A stretch of DNA of 64,000 nucleotides from Pseudomonas sp. BCA17 (lineage in GTDB: Bacteria; Pseudomonadota; Gammaproteobacteria; Pseudomonadales; Pseudomonadaceae): NCBI RefSeq assembly GCF_004519405.1, contig NZ_SGWI01000002.1, positions 496,001 to 560,000 of the forward strand. Direction: 5' to 3'. Numbering within the stretch: position 1 is the first letter of the stretch; each line of letters opens with the position of its first letter. Shown piece by piece: positions 47,732 through 57,154 of this stretch. Both the position numbers and the translations under genes were made by a program. Under the pieces are notes generated by a model. It searched no databases and was not told the DNA's origin. It saw only the letters and a list, made by a program, of their open reading frames with translations.

Positions 47732-47751
47732 GGCAGGTATTCCTACCTGCC
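47732..47751 (+). promoter_or_regulatory. Hairpin between rpoN and hpf
   Basis: GGCAGGTA pairs with TACCTGCC around a TTCC loop. It lies 33 bases before the hpf start, with only a short T stretch after it, so it may tune rather than end transcription. Confidence 0.5.
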
Positions 47752-47783
47752 GCTTTATGCACTGGCAACGAAGGAGAAGCTGT

Positions 47784-48089
47784 ATGCAAGTCAACATCAG
47801 TGGACACCATGTAGAAGTCACCCCTCCATTGCGCGACTATGTCGAGCAAAAGCTGAAGCGGCTCGAGGGTCATTTTGACAAGATCACCAATGTGCAAGTC
47901 ATCATGAAGGTCGACAAGCTTCAGCAGAAAATCGAGGCAACCCTGCAGATTCCCGGCGGAGAAGTAGTCGCCAACGCTGAGCATGAAGACATGTATGCAT
48001 CTATCGATGCCCTGACCGACAAGCTTGACCGCCAACTTAAAAAGCATAAGGAAAAGAATCTGCACCTGATGCAAGGTACAGGTCGCTAA
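47784..48089 (+). CDS. hpf: Ribosome hibernation-promoting factor
   Basis: A 101-residue protein of the short (HPF) type, starting MQVNISGHHVEVTPPLRDYV with AAGGAG upstream, and with LKRLEGHFDKITNVQVIMKV and ANAEHEDMYASIDALTDKLDRQLKKHKEK. It binds the 30S subunit and promotes 100S dimers in stationary phase with RMF. The frame further upstream is spurious. Confidence 0.94.
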   Translation: MQVNISGHHVEVTPPLRDYVEQKLKRLEGHFDKITNVQVIMKVDKLQQKIEATLQIPGGEVVANAEHEDMYASIDALTDKLDRQLKKHKEKNLHLMQGTGR

Positions 48090-48099
48090 CTCCCTCCCC

Positions 48100-48564
48100 A
48101 TGATCCGACTTGAAACCATCCTGACCCCCGGCCGTTCCCTCGTGAACGTGCCGGGCGGCAGCAAGAAAAAAGCCCTCGAACAAATTGCCAACCTGATCCA
48201 CCGCGAAGTGCCGGATCTGGAGATGCAGGATGTCTTCGAGGCACTGGTTGCCCGTGAAAAACTCGGTTCCACCGGTTTTGGCAACGGCATCGCCATTCCT
48301 CACTGCCGACTCAAAGGCTGCGAGTCCCCGGTGAGCGCCCTGCTGCACCTGGAAGCCCCCATCGATTTCGATGCCATCGACGGCGCCCCGGTCGACCTGT
48401 TGTTTGTTTTACTGGTCCCACAAGCCGCCACCGATGCACACCTGGAACTGCTTCGGCAGATAGCCAGCATGCTCGACCGCAAGGAAGTACGCGACAAATT
48501 GCGCAGTGCCGCCAGCAACGAGGCGCTCTATCAGGTTGTCCTGGATGAACAAAACGGGCAGTAA
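48100..48564 (+). CDS. ptsN: PTS IIA-like nitrogen-regulatory protein PtsN
   Basis: A 154-residue EIIA(Ntr) protein. The phospho-accepting His68 is in [16 protein letters not shown]. It accepts phosphate from PtsO and links nitrogen state to potassium transport, RpoN-dependent genes and polyhydroxyalkanoate metabolism in Pseudomonas. Confidence 0.95.
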   Translation: MIRLETILTPGRSLVNVPGGSKKKALEQIANLIHREVPDLEMQDVFEALVAREKLGSTGFGNGIAIPHCRLKGCESPVSALLHLEAPIDFDAIDGAPVDLLFVLLVPQAATDAHLELLRQIASMLDRKEVRDKLRSAASNEALYQVVLDEQNGQ

Positions 48565-48566
48565 TC

Positions 48567-49424
48567 ATGCGTTTGATCATCGTCAGCGGCCGTTCCGGCT
48601 CAGGTAAAAGCACTGCTCTCAATGTTCTCGAGGACAACGGCTTTTATTGCATCGACAACTTGCCCGCCGGTCTACTGCCGGAATTGGCGGAACGTGCATT
48701 GATCCATACCGAACTGGCGCAACCGTTGGTGGCCGTATCGATTGATGCCCGCAACCTGCCCAGCCACCTCTCCCGGTTCCCCGAGTTGCTCGAGGAAGTG
48801 CGCGCCAAGCATATTCATTGCGACGTGCTGTATCTGGATGCCGACGAAGAGACGCTGCTCAAGCGCTTCTCCGAAACCCGTCGGCGCCATCCGCTCAGCA
48901 GCCCGCATCGCTCCCTCGCCGAAGCCATCGAGGACGAAACCAAGCTGCTGGGGCCGATCATTGACCTCGCCGACCTCAAGATCAACACCACCAGCCTCAA
49001 CCTGTACCAACTGCGCGACGCAATCAAGCTGCGCCTGTTGAACCAGCCCGAGCCCGGCACCGCATTTCTGGTGGAGTCGTTCGGCTTCAAGCGCGGCATG
49101 CCGGTGGATGCCGACCTGGTGTTTGATGTCCGCTGCCTGCCTAACCCCTACTGGAAGCCAGAACTGCGTGATCAGTCCGGGCTGGATCAACCTGTAGCCG
49201 AATACCTTGCAGCGCAGCCGGATGTGGAGGAGATGTTCCAGGACATTTACGGCTACCTGCTCAAATGGTTGCCGCGATTCGCCGCAAGCAACCGGGCCTA
49301 TGTCACGATTGCCGTCGGTTGCACCGGAGGCCATCACCGTTCCGTCTATTTGACCGAACGCCTGGGCCAGGCTTTGCAACAAACCCTCAAGAACGTCCAG
49401 GTTCGCCACCGCGACCTTAGCTGA
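48567..49424 (+). CDS. rapZ: RNase adapter protein RapZ
   Basis: A 285-residue protein: Walker [17 protein letters not shown] (residues 8-23), then [16 protein letters not shown], and in the C-terminal half [21 protein letters not shown], typical of RapZ. In E. coli it binds GlmZ-type sRNA and glucosamine-6-phosphate; in Pseudomonas a GlmZ target is uncertain. It follows ptsN by 2 bases. Confidence 0.94.
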   Translation: MRLIIVSGRSGSGKSTALNVLEDNGFYCIDNLPAGLLPELAERALIHTELAQPLVAVSIDARNLPSHLSRFPELLEEVRAKHIHCDVLYLDADEETLLKRFSETRRRHPLSSPHRSLAEAIEDETKLLGPIIDLADLKINTTSLNLYQLRDAIKLRLLNQPEPGTAFLVESFGFKRGMPVDADLVFDVRCLPNPYWKPELRDQSGLDQPVAEYLAAQPDVEEMFQDIYGYLLKWLPRFAASNRAYVTIAVGCTGGHHRSVYLTERLGQALQQTLKNVQVRHRDLS

Positions 49425-49440
49425 AAGGAACACCCCCGCG

Positions 49441-49713
49441 ATGCCCGCTCTGGAAATTGAAATCATCAACAAGCTGGGCTTGCATGCCCGGGCCTCTGCC
49501 AAGTTCGTCGGCGTTGCCGGGCAGTTCCCCTGCCAGATTCGCGCCGGGCGCACCCCCGAGTCCATGGTCGATGGTAAAAGCATCATGGCGATGATGATGC
49601 TGGCTGCCGGCAAGGGCACGCGGATTCACCTGAAGACGGAAGGCGAGCAGGAACAGGAAGCGATGGACGCGTTGGTGAAGTTGATCAACAACTACTTCGA
49701 TGAGGGTGAGTAA
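49441..49713 (+). CDS. ptsO: HPr-like nitrogen phosphocarrier PtsO (NPr)
   Basis: A 90-residue HPr-family protein. The phospho-His15 is in NKLGLHARASAKFVGVAG and the second conserved site in GKSIMAMMMLAAGKG. It passes phosphate from PtsP to PtsN. An inverted repeat, GAGGGTGAG/CTCACCCTC (49702-49723), includes its stop codon. Confidence 0.95.
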   Translation: MPALEIEIINKLGLHARASAKFVGVAGQFPCQIRAGRTPESMVDGKSIMAMMMLAAGKGTRIHLKTEGEQEQEAMDALVKLINNYFDEGE

Positions 49714-49753
49714 ACTCACCCTCGAACACTGCGTGACGCTGAAAAGGCGTCAC
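49702..49753 (+). terminator. Hairpin pair at the ptsO stop
   Basis: Two hairpins follow one another: GAGGGTGAG-TAAA-CTCACCCTC (49702-49723) and GTGACGC-TGAAAAG-GCGTCAC (49733-49753). Neither has a T-run. They probably mark the end of the rpoN-ptsO transcript and lie against the convergent ZIP gene. Confidence 0.55.
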
Positions 49754-50643
49754 CCCAACGCTGTATCCATAACCATCATCAGGCAAAACCCGATACACAG
49801 CCCCAGGCTGGCGAGCTTTTCGTGACCGTTGCGCCTCGATTCGGGGATCACTTCATGGGTCACCACCAACAACATCGCACCCGCGGCCAACGCCAGCCCC
49901 AAAGGCAATAGCACTTCGGCCAGGCTGACCAGCCATGCGCAAATCACCGCGAAAACAGGCTCGACCAACCCTGAGGCGGCACCGATCAAGAACGCCTTGA
50001 CCCGTGACATCCCCGCCCCTGCCAATACCAGCGCAATCACCAGGCCTTCGGGCACATCCTGCAGGGCAATCCCCATGGCCAGGCTGTCGGCATCCGGCAT
50101 GCCACCGCCGGCAGACACGCCCACCGCCATACCTTCTGGAATGTTGTGCGCAATGATGGCGAACACAAACAGCCAAATGCGTGGCGGGATCACCGGTTTG
50201 CCTGGCGTGCCCAGCAACATTTCGGGGCCGGCACCAGAGACCTTACGGTCAACCAGATACAAACCGAAAGCGCCCAGCATAATGCCCAAGCTGATCAACC
50301 CACTCGCGCCCCAGGGTGATAGCCCCAGGTTCTGGGCAGCAGAAATGCCTGGCACGATCAACGAAAACGCAGTCGCCGCCAGCATCACCCCGGCACCGAA
50401 CCCCAGCAGGGAATCGCTCAGCGCTAACGGCATCCGCCGAATCACCAGCACCGGGACCGCACCCAACGCCGTACCGAGCGCACAGATCGCCCCGCCTTGC
50501 AGGGCACGCAGGATGCGTGGCTGCAAGTCCAGCCAGGCCAGCCCGTGGGCCACCAGCAAAGCAGTACCTGCCAATAGCAGCAGCGAGCCAAATGCATAGC
50601 GAAACATGCGCCCGCTGCCGATCGTCAGTGTTTCAGTGCCCAT
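49750..50643 (-). CDS. ZIP family metal transporter
   Basis: A 297-residue membrane protein of about eight helices. The metal-site motifs are IAHNIPEGMAVGVSAGG (near residue 165) and ALQDVPEGLVIALVLAG (near 195), characteristic of ZIP (ZupT-like). It takes up divalent metals, usually zinc or manganese; the substrate here is not proven. It is next to sodA, but their stops and starts do not overlap. Confidence 0.9.
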   Translation of the reverse strand: MGTETLTIGSGRMFRYAFGSLLLLAGTALLVAHGLAWLDLQPRILRALQGGAICALGTALGAVPVLVIRRMPLALSDSLLGFGAGVMLAATAFSLIVPGISAAQNLGLSPWGASGLISLGIMLGAFGLYLVDRKVSGAGPEMLLGTPGKPVIPPRIWLFVFAIIAHNIPEGMAVGVSAGGGMPDADSLAMGIALQDVPEGLVIALVLAGAGMSRVKAFLIGAASGLVEPVFAVICAWLVSLAEVLLPLGLALAAGAMLLVVTHEVIPESRRNGHEKLASLGLCIGFCLMMVMDTALG

Positions 50644-50677
50644 AGTCGGCCTTAGATCTTGTTATAGGGAGTGAGCG

Positions 50678-51289
50678 TCAGGCCAAGGCAGCCTGATAAC
50701 GAGCGGCGACTTCTGGCCAATTGATGACGCTGTAGAAGGCATTGATGTATTCCGGGCGACGGTTCTGATACAGCAGGTAGTAGGCGTGCTCCCAGACATC
50801 CAGCCCGAGGATCGGCGTGTTGCCGCTCATCAATGGGCTGTCCTGATTGCCGCTGCTTTCCACTACCAGGGTCTTTTGTGGGGTAACACTGAGCCAGGCC
50901 CAGCCACTGCCGAAACGTGTCAACGCAGCTTTGGTGAAGGCTTCCTTGAAGCTGTCAAAACCACCCAGTTGCTCATCGATAGCCTGGCCCAGCACGCCCC
51001 CGGGCTTGCCACCGCCTTTGGGTGACATCACGGCCCAGAACAGCGAGTGATTAGCGTGACCGCCACCCTGATTGATCACTGCAGCACGCAGTTTTTCTGG
51101 CAGTTGCTGGACGCTGGACACCAGTTTCTCTACCGGCCAACCCGCGAACTCGGTGCCTTCAACCGCCGCGTTGAGGTTGTTGATATACGTTTGGTGATGC
51201 TTGGTGTAGTGAATCTCCATGGTCTGCGCATCGATATGCGGCTCCAGGGCATCGTAGGCATAAGGCAAGGCAGGCAAGGCGTAGGTCAT
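50678..51289 (-). CDS. sodA: Manganese superoxide dismutase
   Basis: A 203-residue dismutase. The ATG at 51289 ([19 protein letters not shown]) has GGAG 9 bases upstream. Metal ligands are seen in [14 protein letters not shown] (His near 27), [10 protein letters not shown] (His near 79), and [11 protein letters not shown] (Asp near 163, His near 167). GGGHANHS and NQDSPLM point to the Mn form. It removes superoxide in the cytoplasm; it is the last gene of the fagA-fumC-orfX-sodA operon, P. aeruginosa sodM order. Confidence 0.95.
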   Translation of the reverse strand: MTYALPALPYAYDALEPHIDAQTMEIHYTKHHQTYINNLNAAVEGTEFAGWPVEKLVSSVQQLPEKLRAAVINQGGGHANHSLFWAVMSPKGGGKPGGVLGQAIDEQLGGFDSFKEAFTKAALTRFGSGWAWLSVTPQKTLVVESSGNQDSPLMSGNTPILGLDVWEHAYYLLYQNRRPEYINAFYSVINWPEVAARYQAALA

Positions 51290-51290
51290 A

Positions 51291-51734
51291 TCAATGAGCT
51301 CCGTAATAAGGGCTGTTGCGGGTCGGCATATTCGGTTGCGCCGCAGCGCCGCCCAACAAGCGATGAGTACGTGGGTACTCACCGTGATCGCTGATGAAAT
51401 TCAACAACTCAACATAGGTCTTGCTGCTCTGGCGCAGCGCCGCCTCGCGCAGTTGCGGGCTCAGACGCGAGTCCTGCATGGTCTGCAACAGACGCTGGTG
51501 AATGGCACAGAGGTATTCCGCGCTTTCCTCTGGCTGGTTCAGGCGCAGGTGCAGGTCCGCCAGGTTGTGATGGGAAATGACGCAAGCCGCCACTGCTTCG
51601 TCAGCGTCCGACCAGCGCTCGAATAACACTTGAGCCAGGGCCAGGGCTTGCAAATAGGCCTCGCGAGCGTCGACCAGTTCGCCCTGCATAAAGCAGCGAT
51701 TGGCTCGTTCGATCGTGCGTTTCCAATGCTCCAT
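51291..51734 (-). CDS. TPR-like hypothetical protein in the fagA-fumC-sodA operon (orfX)
   Basis: A 147-residue all-helical protein with two or three TPR-like repeats ([49 protein letters not shown]). The start has GGAGG 6 bases upstream and the stop abuts the sodA start region. It corresponds to the unnamed gene (orfX) between fumC and sodA in P. aeruginosa, whose role is unknown. Confidence 0.85.
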   Translation of the reverse strand: MEHWKRTIERANRCFMQGELVDAREAYLQALALAQVLFERWSDADEAVAACVISHHNLADLHLRLNQPEESAEYLCAIHQRLLQTMQDSRLSPQLREAALRQSSKTYVELLNFISDHGEYPRTHRLLGGAAAQPNMPTRNSPYYGAH

Positions 51735-51761
51735 GGTGAGCCTCCAAAGCAGAGTCGGTGA

Positions 51762-53138
51762 TTACACGCCACCGGCCGTGAGTTTTTCCGGATCCAGCAG
51801 AATTTCCAGCTGACTACGGGGCAAGTCAGTGTGCTCAAGGGCGACCTCAATGATCGGCCGACCTTGCTGATAGGCTTTCTTGGCGATTTCGGCGGCCTTC
51901 TGGTAACCGATGATCGGGTTGAGTGCAGTGACCAGGATTGGGTTACGCGACAGCGCTTCCTTGAGCTTGGCTTCATTGATCTTGAAGCTGGCGATGGCCT
52001 TATCCGCCAGCAATCGGCTTGAATTGGCCAGCAACTCGAGGCTGCTGAGCAGATTCTGGGCGATGATCGGCAGCATCACGTTCAGCTCGAAGTTGCCCGA
52101 CTGCCCGGCAACGGTGATGACCGTGTCATTACCAATCACTTGCGCGGCCACCATGGCGGTCGCTTCCGGGATCACCGGATTGACCTTGCCAGGCATGATC
52201 GAGGAACCCGGTTGCAGGCCCTCCAGCTCGATTTCACCAAGACCGGCGAGAGGGCCGGAGTTCATCCAGCGAAGGTCGTTGGCGATTTTCATCAGTGAGA
52301 CGGCGGTGGCTTTCAATTGGCCGGAAACGGCAACAGCCGTGTCCTGGGAACCGATCAACGCAAACAGGTTCTTGCCCGGTGTAAATTTCACGCCGGTCAA
52401 ATGACTCAACTGCTGGCTGAAACGTGCCGCGAATTCAGGGTGTGCATTAATCCCGGTGCCGACAGCTGTGCCCCCCTGGGCCAGGGCCTGCAGGCTGGGC
52501 AGCAAGTCCTGCAAATGCCCGATGTTGGACTTGAGTTGCTGCGCCCAGCCGTTGAGCACCTGGCTCATGCGCACGGGCATGGCATCCATCAGGTGAGTAC
52601 GGCCGGTCTTGATGAAGGGGTGAACGGCTTCAGCCTTCTGCTCAATCACCTGAACCAGATGCAGCAGGGCTGGCAGCGTTTGCTCATGCAGAACCAACGC
52701 GGCGCTGACATGGATGGTGGTCGGGATGATGTCGTTGCTGCTCTGGCCGCAGTTAACGTGATCGTTTGGGTTGATGACCTCACCAAGCAAGCGGGTGGCG
52801 AGGGTTGCAATCACTTCATTGGCGTTCATGTTGGAACTGGTGCCGGACCCGGTCTGGAAGATATCCAGCGGGAAATGCGGCATGAAATCGCCTTCCAGCA
52901 AGCCCTGGGCGGCATCGACGATCGCCTTGCCCTGGGCTTCGCTGATCTGTTTGAGGTCGACATTGACCTTGGCGGCAGCGGCCTTGGCCAGAATCAAGGC
53001 ACGAATGAATTGCGTCGGCATACGCTGCTTGCTGATCGGGAAGTTGTTCACCGCGCGCTGGGTTTGCGCGCCATACAGGGCGTCGGCAGGCACCTGAAGC
53101 TCGCCCATGCTGTCGTGTTCGATACGGGTGTTACTCAT
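51762..53138 (-). CDS. fumC: Fumarase, class II (iron-free)
   Basis: A 458-residue enzyme. The ATG at 53138 (MSNTRIEHDSMGELQVPADAL) is 8 bases inside the end of fagA and has AAGGA 7 bases upstream. The superfamily signature GSSIMPGKVNPVIPE (near residue 312) and the catalytic His/Ser regions TGSGTSSNMNANEV and HVNCGQSSND are seen. It hydrates fumarate without an Fe-S cluster, so it can replace the iron-dependent class I enzyme when iron is low. Confidence 0.95.
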   Translation of the reverse strand: MSNTRIEHDSMGELQVPADALYGAQTQRAVNNFPISKQRMPTQFIRALILAKAAAAKVNVDLKQISEAQGKAIVDAAQGLLEGDFMPHFPLDIFQTGSGTSSNMNANEVIATLATRLLGEVINPNDHVNCGQSSNDIIPTTIHVSAALVLHEQTLPALLHLVQVIEQKAEAVHPFIKTGRTHLMDAMPVRMSQVLNGWAQQLKSNIGHLQDLLPSLQALAQGGTAVGTGINAHPEFAARFSQQLSHLTGVKFTPGKNLFALIGSQDTAVAVSGQLKATAVSLMKIANDLRWMNSGPLAGLGEIELEGLQPGSSIMPGKVNPVIPEATAMVAAQVIGNDTVITVAGQSGNFELNVMLPIIAQNLLSSLELLANSSRLLADKAIASFKINEAKLKEALSRNPILVTALNPIIGYQKAAEIAKKAYQQGRPIIEVALEHTDLPRSQLEILLDPEKLTAGGV

Positions 53139-53526
53139 CGTTAGATCCTTGCACCAGGTCAGAGTGAGAAAGTGATGGCAGCAACTCGCAGGTCGCCAAT
53201 TGCCAGGCAAAGGTCTGCCAGCGCTTGAGGCGGCACGCGCAGCGGGAGAGTTTTTCCAGATCACGCAAGGGGCGCCAGGCCTGGTCCAGGCATAGGGATC
53301 GCCAGTGCCACGGCAAGGCGATATCACTGGCGGTGTCGATCAAGAGACGGAATGAGGTTTCAGCGATCGTCCAGGGATGGGTCGCGGTGCAGCACGCCAG
53401 GTATCGGCCTTCATTGAGGTAATGTTCGATCAGGCGAGGTTCATTGGGATCGAGGCCGCAACGGATCTGACGACTCATCCAACGCCAGCTTTCCAGGTAA
53501 GGATCCTCATGCAGGACAGAACTCAT
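53131..53526 (-). CDS. fagA: Fur-associated protein FagA
   Basis: A 131-residue protein, starting MSSVLHEDPYLESWRWMSRQ, rich in Trp and Cys (LACCTATHPWTIAE, LSRCACRLKRWQTFAWQLA). It matches the first gene of the Fur-controlled fagA-fumC-orfX-sodA operon of P. aeruginosa; function unknown. The ATG at 53526 is used in preference to a GTG three codons earlier. It overlaps fumC by 8 bases, so translation is coupled. Confidence 0.88.
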   Translation of the reverse strand: MSSVLHEDPYLESWRWMSRQIRCGLDPNEPRLIEHYLNEGRYLACCTATHPWTIAETSFRLLIDTASDIALPWHWRSLCLDQAWRPLRDLEKLSRCACRLKRWQTFAWQLATCELLPSLSHSDLVQGSNDE

Positions 53527-53542
53527 GATCCACACTCATTCA

Positions 53543-53559
53543 GTAATGATATTCATTAT
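53543..53559 (-). promoter_or_regulatory. Fur box upstream of fagA
   Basis: The minus strand reads ATAATGAATATCATTAC, matching the Fur consensus ATAATGATAATCATTAT at 14 of 17 positions. A further AATGATATT stretch continues beside it (to about 53570), suggesting overlapping sites. It begins 17 bases upstream of the fagA ATG. Confidence 0.85.
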
Positions 53560-53615
53560 TAAATGATATTAAGAATCAAAACAAGCGCAGCCGATTAATC
53601 CACTTTCTAGACAGC

Positions 53616-53660
53616 CACGAAAAAGGCGCGCCATCCTCAGGATGGCGCGCCTTTTTCGTG
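53616..53660 (-). terminator. Terminator after pmbA
   Basis: A perfect 21-bp stem (53616-53636 with 53640-53660) around a 3-base loop, with A/T runs in the arms. It lies 14 bases past the pmbA stop. Confidence 0.9.
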
Positions 53661-53673
53661 AAGCGATGCGGGA

Positions 53674-55020
53674 TCAACTGCCAGCGACGGTCATCCGCTC
53701 GATCAGGACAGACCCGGTGCGAATGTTGCTGCGCAGTTCCAGGTCATTACCCACTGCAACGATCTGCTTGAACATGTCCCGCATGTTGCCGGCAATGGTC
53801 ACTTCCTGGACGGCGAACTGAATCTCACCATTTTCCACCCAAAAACCTGCCGCGCCTCGAGAGTAATCCCCGGTCACCATATTCAAACCATGGCCCATCA
53901 ACTCGGTCACCAGCAGGCCTCGGCCCATACGACGCAGCAATGCAGCCTGATCTTCGTCACCATGGGTCACAAACAGGTTATGCACGCCACCGGAGTTGGC
54001 AGTACTTGGCAAGCCAAGCTTGCGGCCGGCGTAAGTACCCAGGACGTAGGACACCAACTCGCCCTGCTCGACAAATGGCTTGGCATACGTCGCCAGGCCG
54101 TCACCATCGAACGCCGAGCTGCCCATGGCACGCATCAGGTGCGGGCGTTCGTCGATGGTCAGCCATTCAGGGAACAGCTTCTGGCCGATGGTGCCTTCAA
54201 GGAACGAGGACTTGCGGTAAAGGTTACCGCCGGAAATCGCCCCCAGAAAACTGCTGAACAAACCACCAGCCAGCTCCGCCGAGAACAGCACCGGCACTTC
54301 ACAGGTCGCCACCGGGCGTGCGCCCAGGCGGCTGGCGGCACGTTGTGCGGCGCGCTGACCAATGCTGACCGGGTCAGCCAGCAGATCGCCTTGACGATTC
54401 ACGTCATACCAATAATCACGCTGCATCTGGCCATTGGCTTCGGCGATCATCACACAGCTCAAGCTATGACGTGTAGACGCATAACCACCGATAAAACCGT
54501 GGCTGTTGCCGTAAACGCGGCAACCCTGATGGGTACTCAAGGTGGTGCCATCGGCGTTCTTGATGCGCGCATCAGCGTCAAACGCAGCCGCTTCGCATAT
54601 CAGCGCCCGCTCAATAGCTTGCTCAGGCGTGATATCCCAGGCGTGGAACAGGTCGAAATCCTTCAAGTCCTTGGCCATCAACGCCTTATCGGCCAGGCCA
54701 GAGCTTTCATCTTCAGAAGTGTGCTTGGCGATGGCCAAAGCCGCCGCGACGGTCTCGCGAATCGCCTCCGGGCCGCTGGCCGACGTGCTGGCCGAGCCCT
54801 TGCGCTGCCCCACATACAACGTGATGCCAAACCCCTGGTCGCGGTTGAACTCAACGGTTTCCACTTCTCTCTGACGCACCGAGGTAGACAGCCCCTGCTC
54901 CAGCGACACAGCCACTTCACAGGCGCTCGCCCCCTGGCGCTTGGCTTCGGCAAGGATCTGCTCGACTTGTTCCTGCAGTGCCGGTAACGCTTGCGGACCG
55001 ACGCTTTGGGCTGCACTCAT
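53674..55020 (-). CDS. pmbA: PmbA/TldE metalloprotease partner
   Basis: A 448-residue protein. The ATG at 55020 has GGAG 6 bases upstream, inside the spurious upstream frame. PmbA (TldE) marks are EVETVEFNRDQGFGITLYVGQRKG (near 50), PVLFSAELAGGLFSSFLGAISGGNLYRKSSFL and GHGLNMVTGDYSRGAAGFWVENGEI. It lacks a HEXXH motif and works as a complex with TldD, which does; TldD/E mature microcin B17 and degrade some antitoxins in E. coli. Here the two genes are separated by darP. Confidence 0.93.
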   Translation of the reverse strand: MSAAQSVGPQALPALQEQVEQILAEAKRQGASACEVAVSLEQGLSTSVRQREVETVEFNRDQGFGITLYVGQRKGSASTSASGPEAIRETVAAALAIAKHTSEDESSGLADKALMAKDLKDFDLFHAWDITPEQAIERALICEAAAFDADARIKNADGTTLSTHQGCRVYGNSHGFIGGYASTRHSLSCVMIAEANGQMQRDYWYDVNRQGDLLADPVSIGQRAAQRAASRLGARPVATCEVPVLFSAELAGGLFSSFLGAISGGNLYRKSSFLEGTIGQKLFPEWLTIDERPHLMRAMGSSAFDGDGLATYAKPFVEQGELVSYVLGTYAGRKLGLPSTANSGGVHNLFVTHGDEDQAALLRRMGRGLLVTELMGHGLNMVTGDYSRGAAGFWVENGEIQFAVQEVTIAGNMRDMFKQIVAVGNDLELRSNIRTGSVLIERMTVAGS

Positions 55021-55128
55021 GGTTTTCTCCACTCAAACTCTGCTTTCGGTTAAGGCCATCGAGCGACCGGGCCGGACAAGAGGCCCCCGACTGGTTATCA
55101 TGGCGGCGTTTCTTTGCGGACTGCCACC

Positions 55129-55650
55129 ATGGTTGATTCTTACGACGACTCCCTCGATGGGGAGAAAAGCAAATCCCAAGTCAAACGCGAGCTGCATGCT
55201 CTGGTTGATCTTGGCGAGCGCCTCACAACGCTCAAGAAAGACTTGATTGCAAAACTGCCACTGACCGACGAAATGCGCCGGGCTCTGGCCGATGCGCCTA
55301 AGCACACCGCGAATATCGCGCGTAAACGGCATATCGCGTTTATCGGCAGGCTGATGCGCGACCAGGACACTGACGCGATTCTGGCGTTGCTTGATCAAAC
55401 CGATGCCTCCACTCGCCAGTACAACGAACGCTTCCATAACCTGGAACGTTGGCGTGACCGCCTGATATCGGGCGATGATGCCGTGCTGGAGAAATTCGTA
55501 GCGGAGTACCCGGACGCGGACCGCCAGCAACTGCGTTCCCAGATCCGTCAGGCTCAACACGAACTGGCGCATAACAAGCCGCCGGCCACCAGCCGTAAAA
55601 TTTTCAAGTACATCCGAGAGCTGGACGAGACTCAACGCGGTCTGCGCTGA
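55129..55650 (+). CDS. darP: Ribosome biogenesis factor DarP (YjgA)
   Basis: A 173-residue helical protein with the YjgA motif [20 protein letters not shown] and [15 protein letters not shown], ending with [25 protein letters not shown]. DarP promotes late maturation of the 50S subunit. The ATG at 55129 lies 108 bases from the divergent pmbA start. It is convergent with tldD, whose stop at 55696 lies 45 bases downstream. Confidence 0.92.
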   Translation: MVDSYDDSLDGEKSKSQVKRELHALVDLGERLTTLKKDLIAKLPLTDEMRRALADAPKHTANIARKRHIAFIGRLMRDQDTDAILALLDQTDASTRQYNERFHNLERWRDRLISGDDAVLEKFVAEYPDADRQQLRSQIRQAQHELAHNKPPATSRKIFKYIRELDETQRGLR

Positions 55651-55695
55651 TCCTCTTCCCCGGGTGGCGACCTTCGCCACCCGAAGCTCCGCGGC

Positions 55696-57138
55696 TTACG
55701 ACCCCGTACCCCCTACGGTAATCGCATCAATTTTCAGGGTTGGCTGGCCGACACCCACCGGCACCGACTGCCCATCCTTGCCGCACGTGCCGACGCCACT
55801 ATCCAGCGACAGGTCATTACCGACCATCGACACCTTGCTCATCGCTTCCGGCCCGTTACCAATCAACGTCGCTCCCTTGACCGGCGCGGTGATCTTGCCG
55901 TCTTCGATCAGGTACGCCTCGCTGGTGGAAAACACAAACTTGCCACTGGTGATATCCACCTGCCCGCCGCCAAGGTTGGCGCAGTAGATCCCGCGCTTAA
56001 CCGACGCGATGATTTCCGCCGGGTCGCTTTCACCACCGAGCATGTAGGTGTTGGTCATGCGTGGCATCGGCAGGTGCGCATAAGATTCGCGGCGGCCGTT
56101 GCCGGTACGGGCCACGCCCATCAGGCGGGCGTTGAGCTTGTCTTGCATGTAGCCCTTGAGTACGCCGTTCTCGATCAGCGTGGTGCACTCGGTCGGCGTA
56201 CCTTCGTCATCGACGCTCAGCGAGCCCCGACGGCCCGCCAAAGTGCCATCGTCGACAATGGTGCACAGCTTGGAGGCAACCATCTCGCCCATGCGCCCGC
56301 TGTAGGCGGAACTGCCCTTACGGTTGAAGTCGCCTTCCAGGCCATGCCCCACTGCTTCGTGCAGCAAAACCCCGGACCAACCCGAACCCAGCACCACCGG
56401 CAAGGTACCCGCCGGTGCCGGAATCGCCTCCAGGTTGACCAACGCCTGGCGCAGCGCTTCACGGGCATAGCCCATGGCACGGTCGTCAGTGAGGAAATAA
56501 CGGTAGTCGGTACGACCGCCGCCGCCATGACCACCACGTTCGCGGCGCCCATTATGTTCGACGATCACGCTGACATTGAAACGCACCAATGGCCGCACAT
56601 CCGCCGCCAGCCCGCCGTCGGTGGACGCCACCAAGATGCGCTCCCACACACCGGCCATGCTTACGGTGACCTGCTGAATGCGCGGGTCGAGGGCACGGGT
56701 GGCCGCGTCGACGCGCTTGAGCAGCTCAACCTTTTCCGCACGGCTAATCACTTCCAGGGGGTTATCCGGTGCATATAGCTGGGCCACATCCTGGGTGCTG
56801 AACGCCTGTACCGTGCCATTTTGCCCGGCACGAGAAATCGAACGCGCCGCACGGGCCGCCAGGCCCAGGGCCTCCAGGGTGATTGCATTGCTGTAGGCAA
56901 AACCGGTTTTCTCACCCGATTGCGCTCGCACGCCTACCCCCTGGTCAAGGTTGAAACTGCCTTCCTTGACGATGCCGTCTTCAAGCGCCCAGGACTCGGA
57001 AATCTGCCCCTGAAAATACAGGTCGGCTGCATCGATGCCCGGCCCGGCCAGATCGCCCAGCACGGTTTGCAAGCTTTCGATGGTCACGCCACCGGGTGCC
57101 AGGAGGTGTTCACTGACTGAGGACAACAACTCGCTCAT
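55696..57138 (-). CDS. tldD: TldD metalloprotease
   Basis: A 480-residue protein. The zinc motif HEXXXH is in [21 protein letters not shown] (near residue 263), with the usual downstream Cys in [15 protein letters not shown] [11 protein letters not shown]. With PmbA it forms a periplasm-free cytosolic protease. The ATG at 57138 has AAGG 8 bases upstream and lies 16 bases after the nitrilase stop. Both PmbA and TldD fit the full family lengths. Confidence 0.94.
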   Translation of the reverse strand: MSELLSSVSEHLLAPGGVTIESLQTVLGDLAGPGIDAADLYFQGQISESWALEDGIVKEGSFNLDQGVGVRAQSGEKTGFAYSNAITLEALGLAARAARSISRAGQNGTVQAFSTQDVAQLYAPDNPLEVISRAEKVELLKRVDAATRALDPRIQQVTVSMAGVWERILVASTDGGLAADVRPLVRFNVSVIVEHNGRRERGGHGGGGRTDYRYFLTDDRAMGYAREALRQALVNLEAIPAPAGTLPVVLGSGWSGVLLHEAVGHGLEGDFNRKGSSAYSGRMGEMVASKLCTIVDDGTLAGRRGSLSVDDEGTPTECTTLIENGVLKGYMQDKLNARLMGVARTGNGRRESYAHLPMPRMTNTYMLGGESDPAEIIASVKRGIYCANLGGGQVDITSGKFVFSTSEAYLIEDGKITAPVKGATLIGNGPEAMSKVSMVGNDLSLDSGVGTCGKDGQSVPVGVGQPTLKIDAITVGGTGS

Positions 57139-57154
57139 AGGTTTGGCCTTAAAT

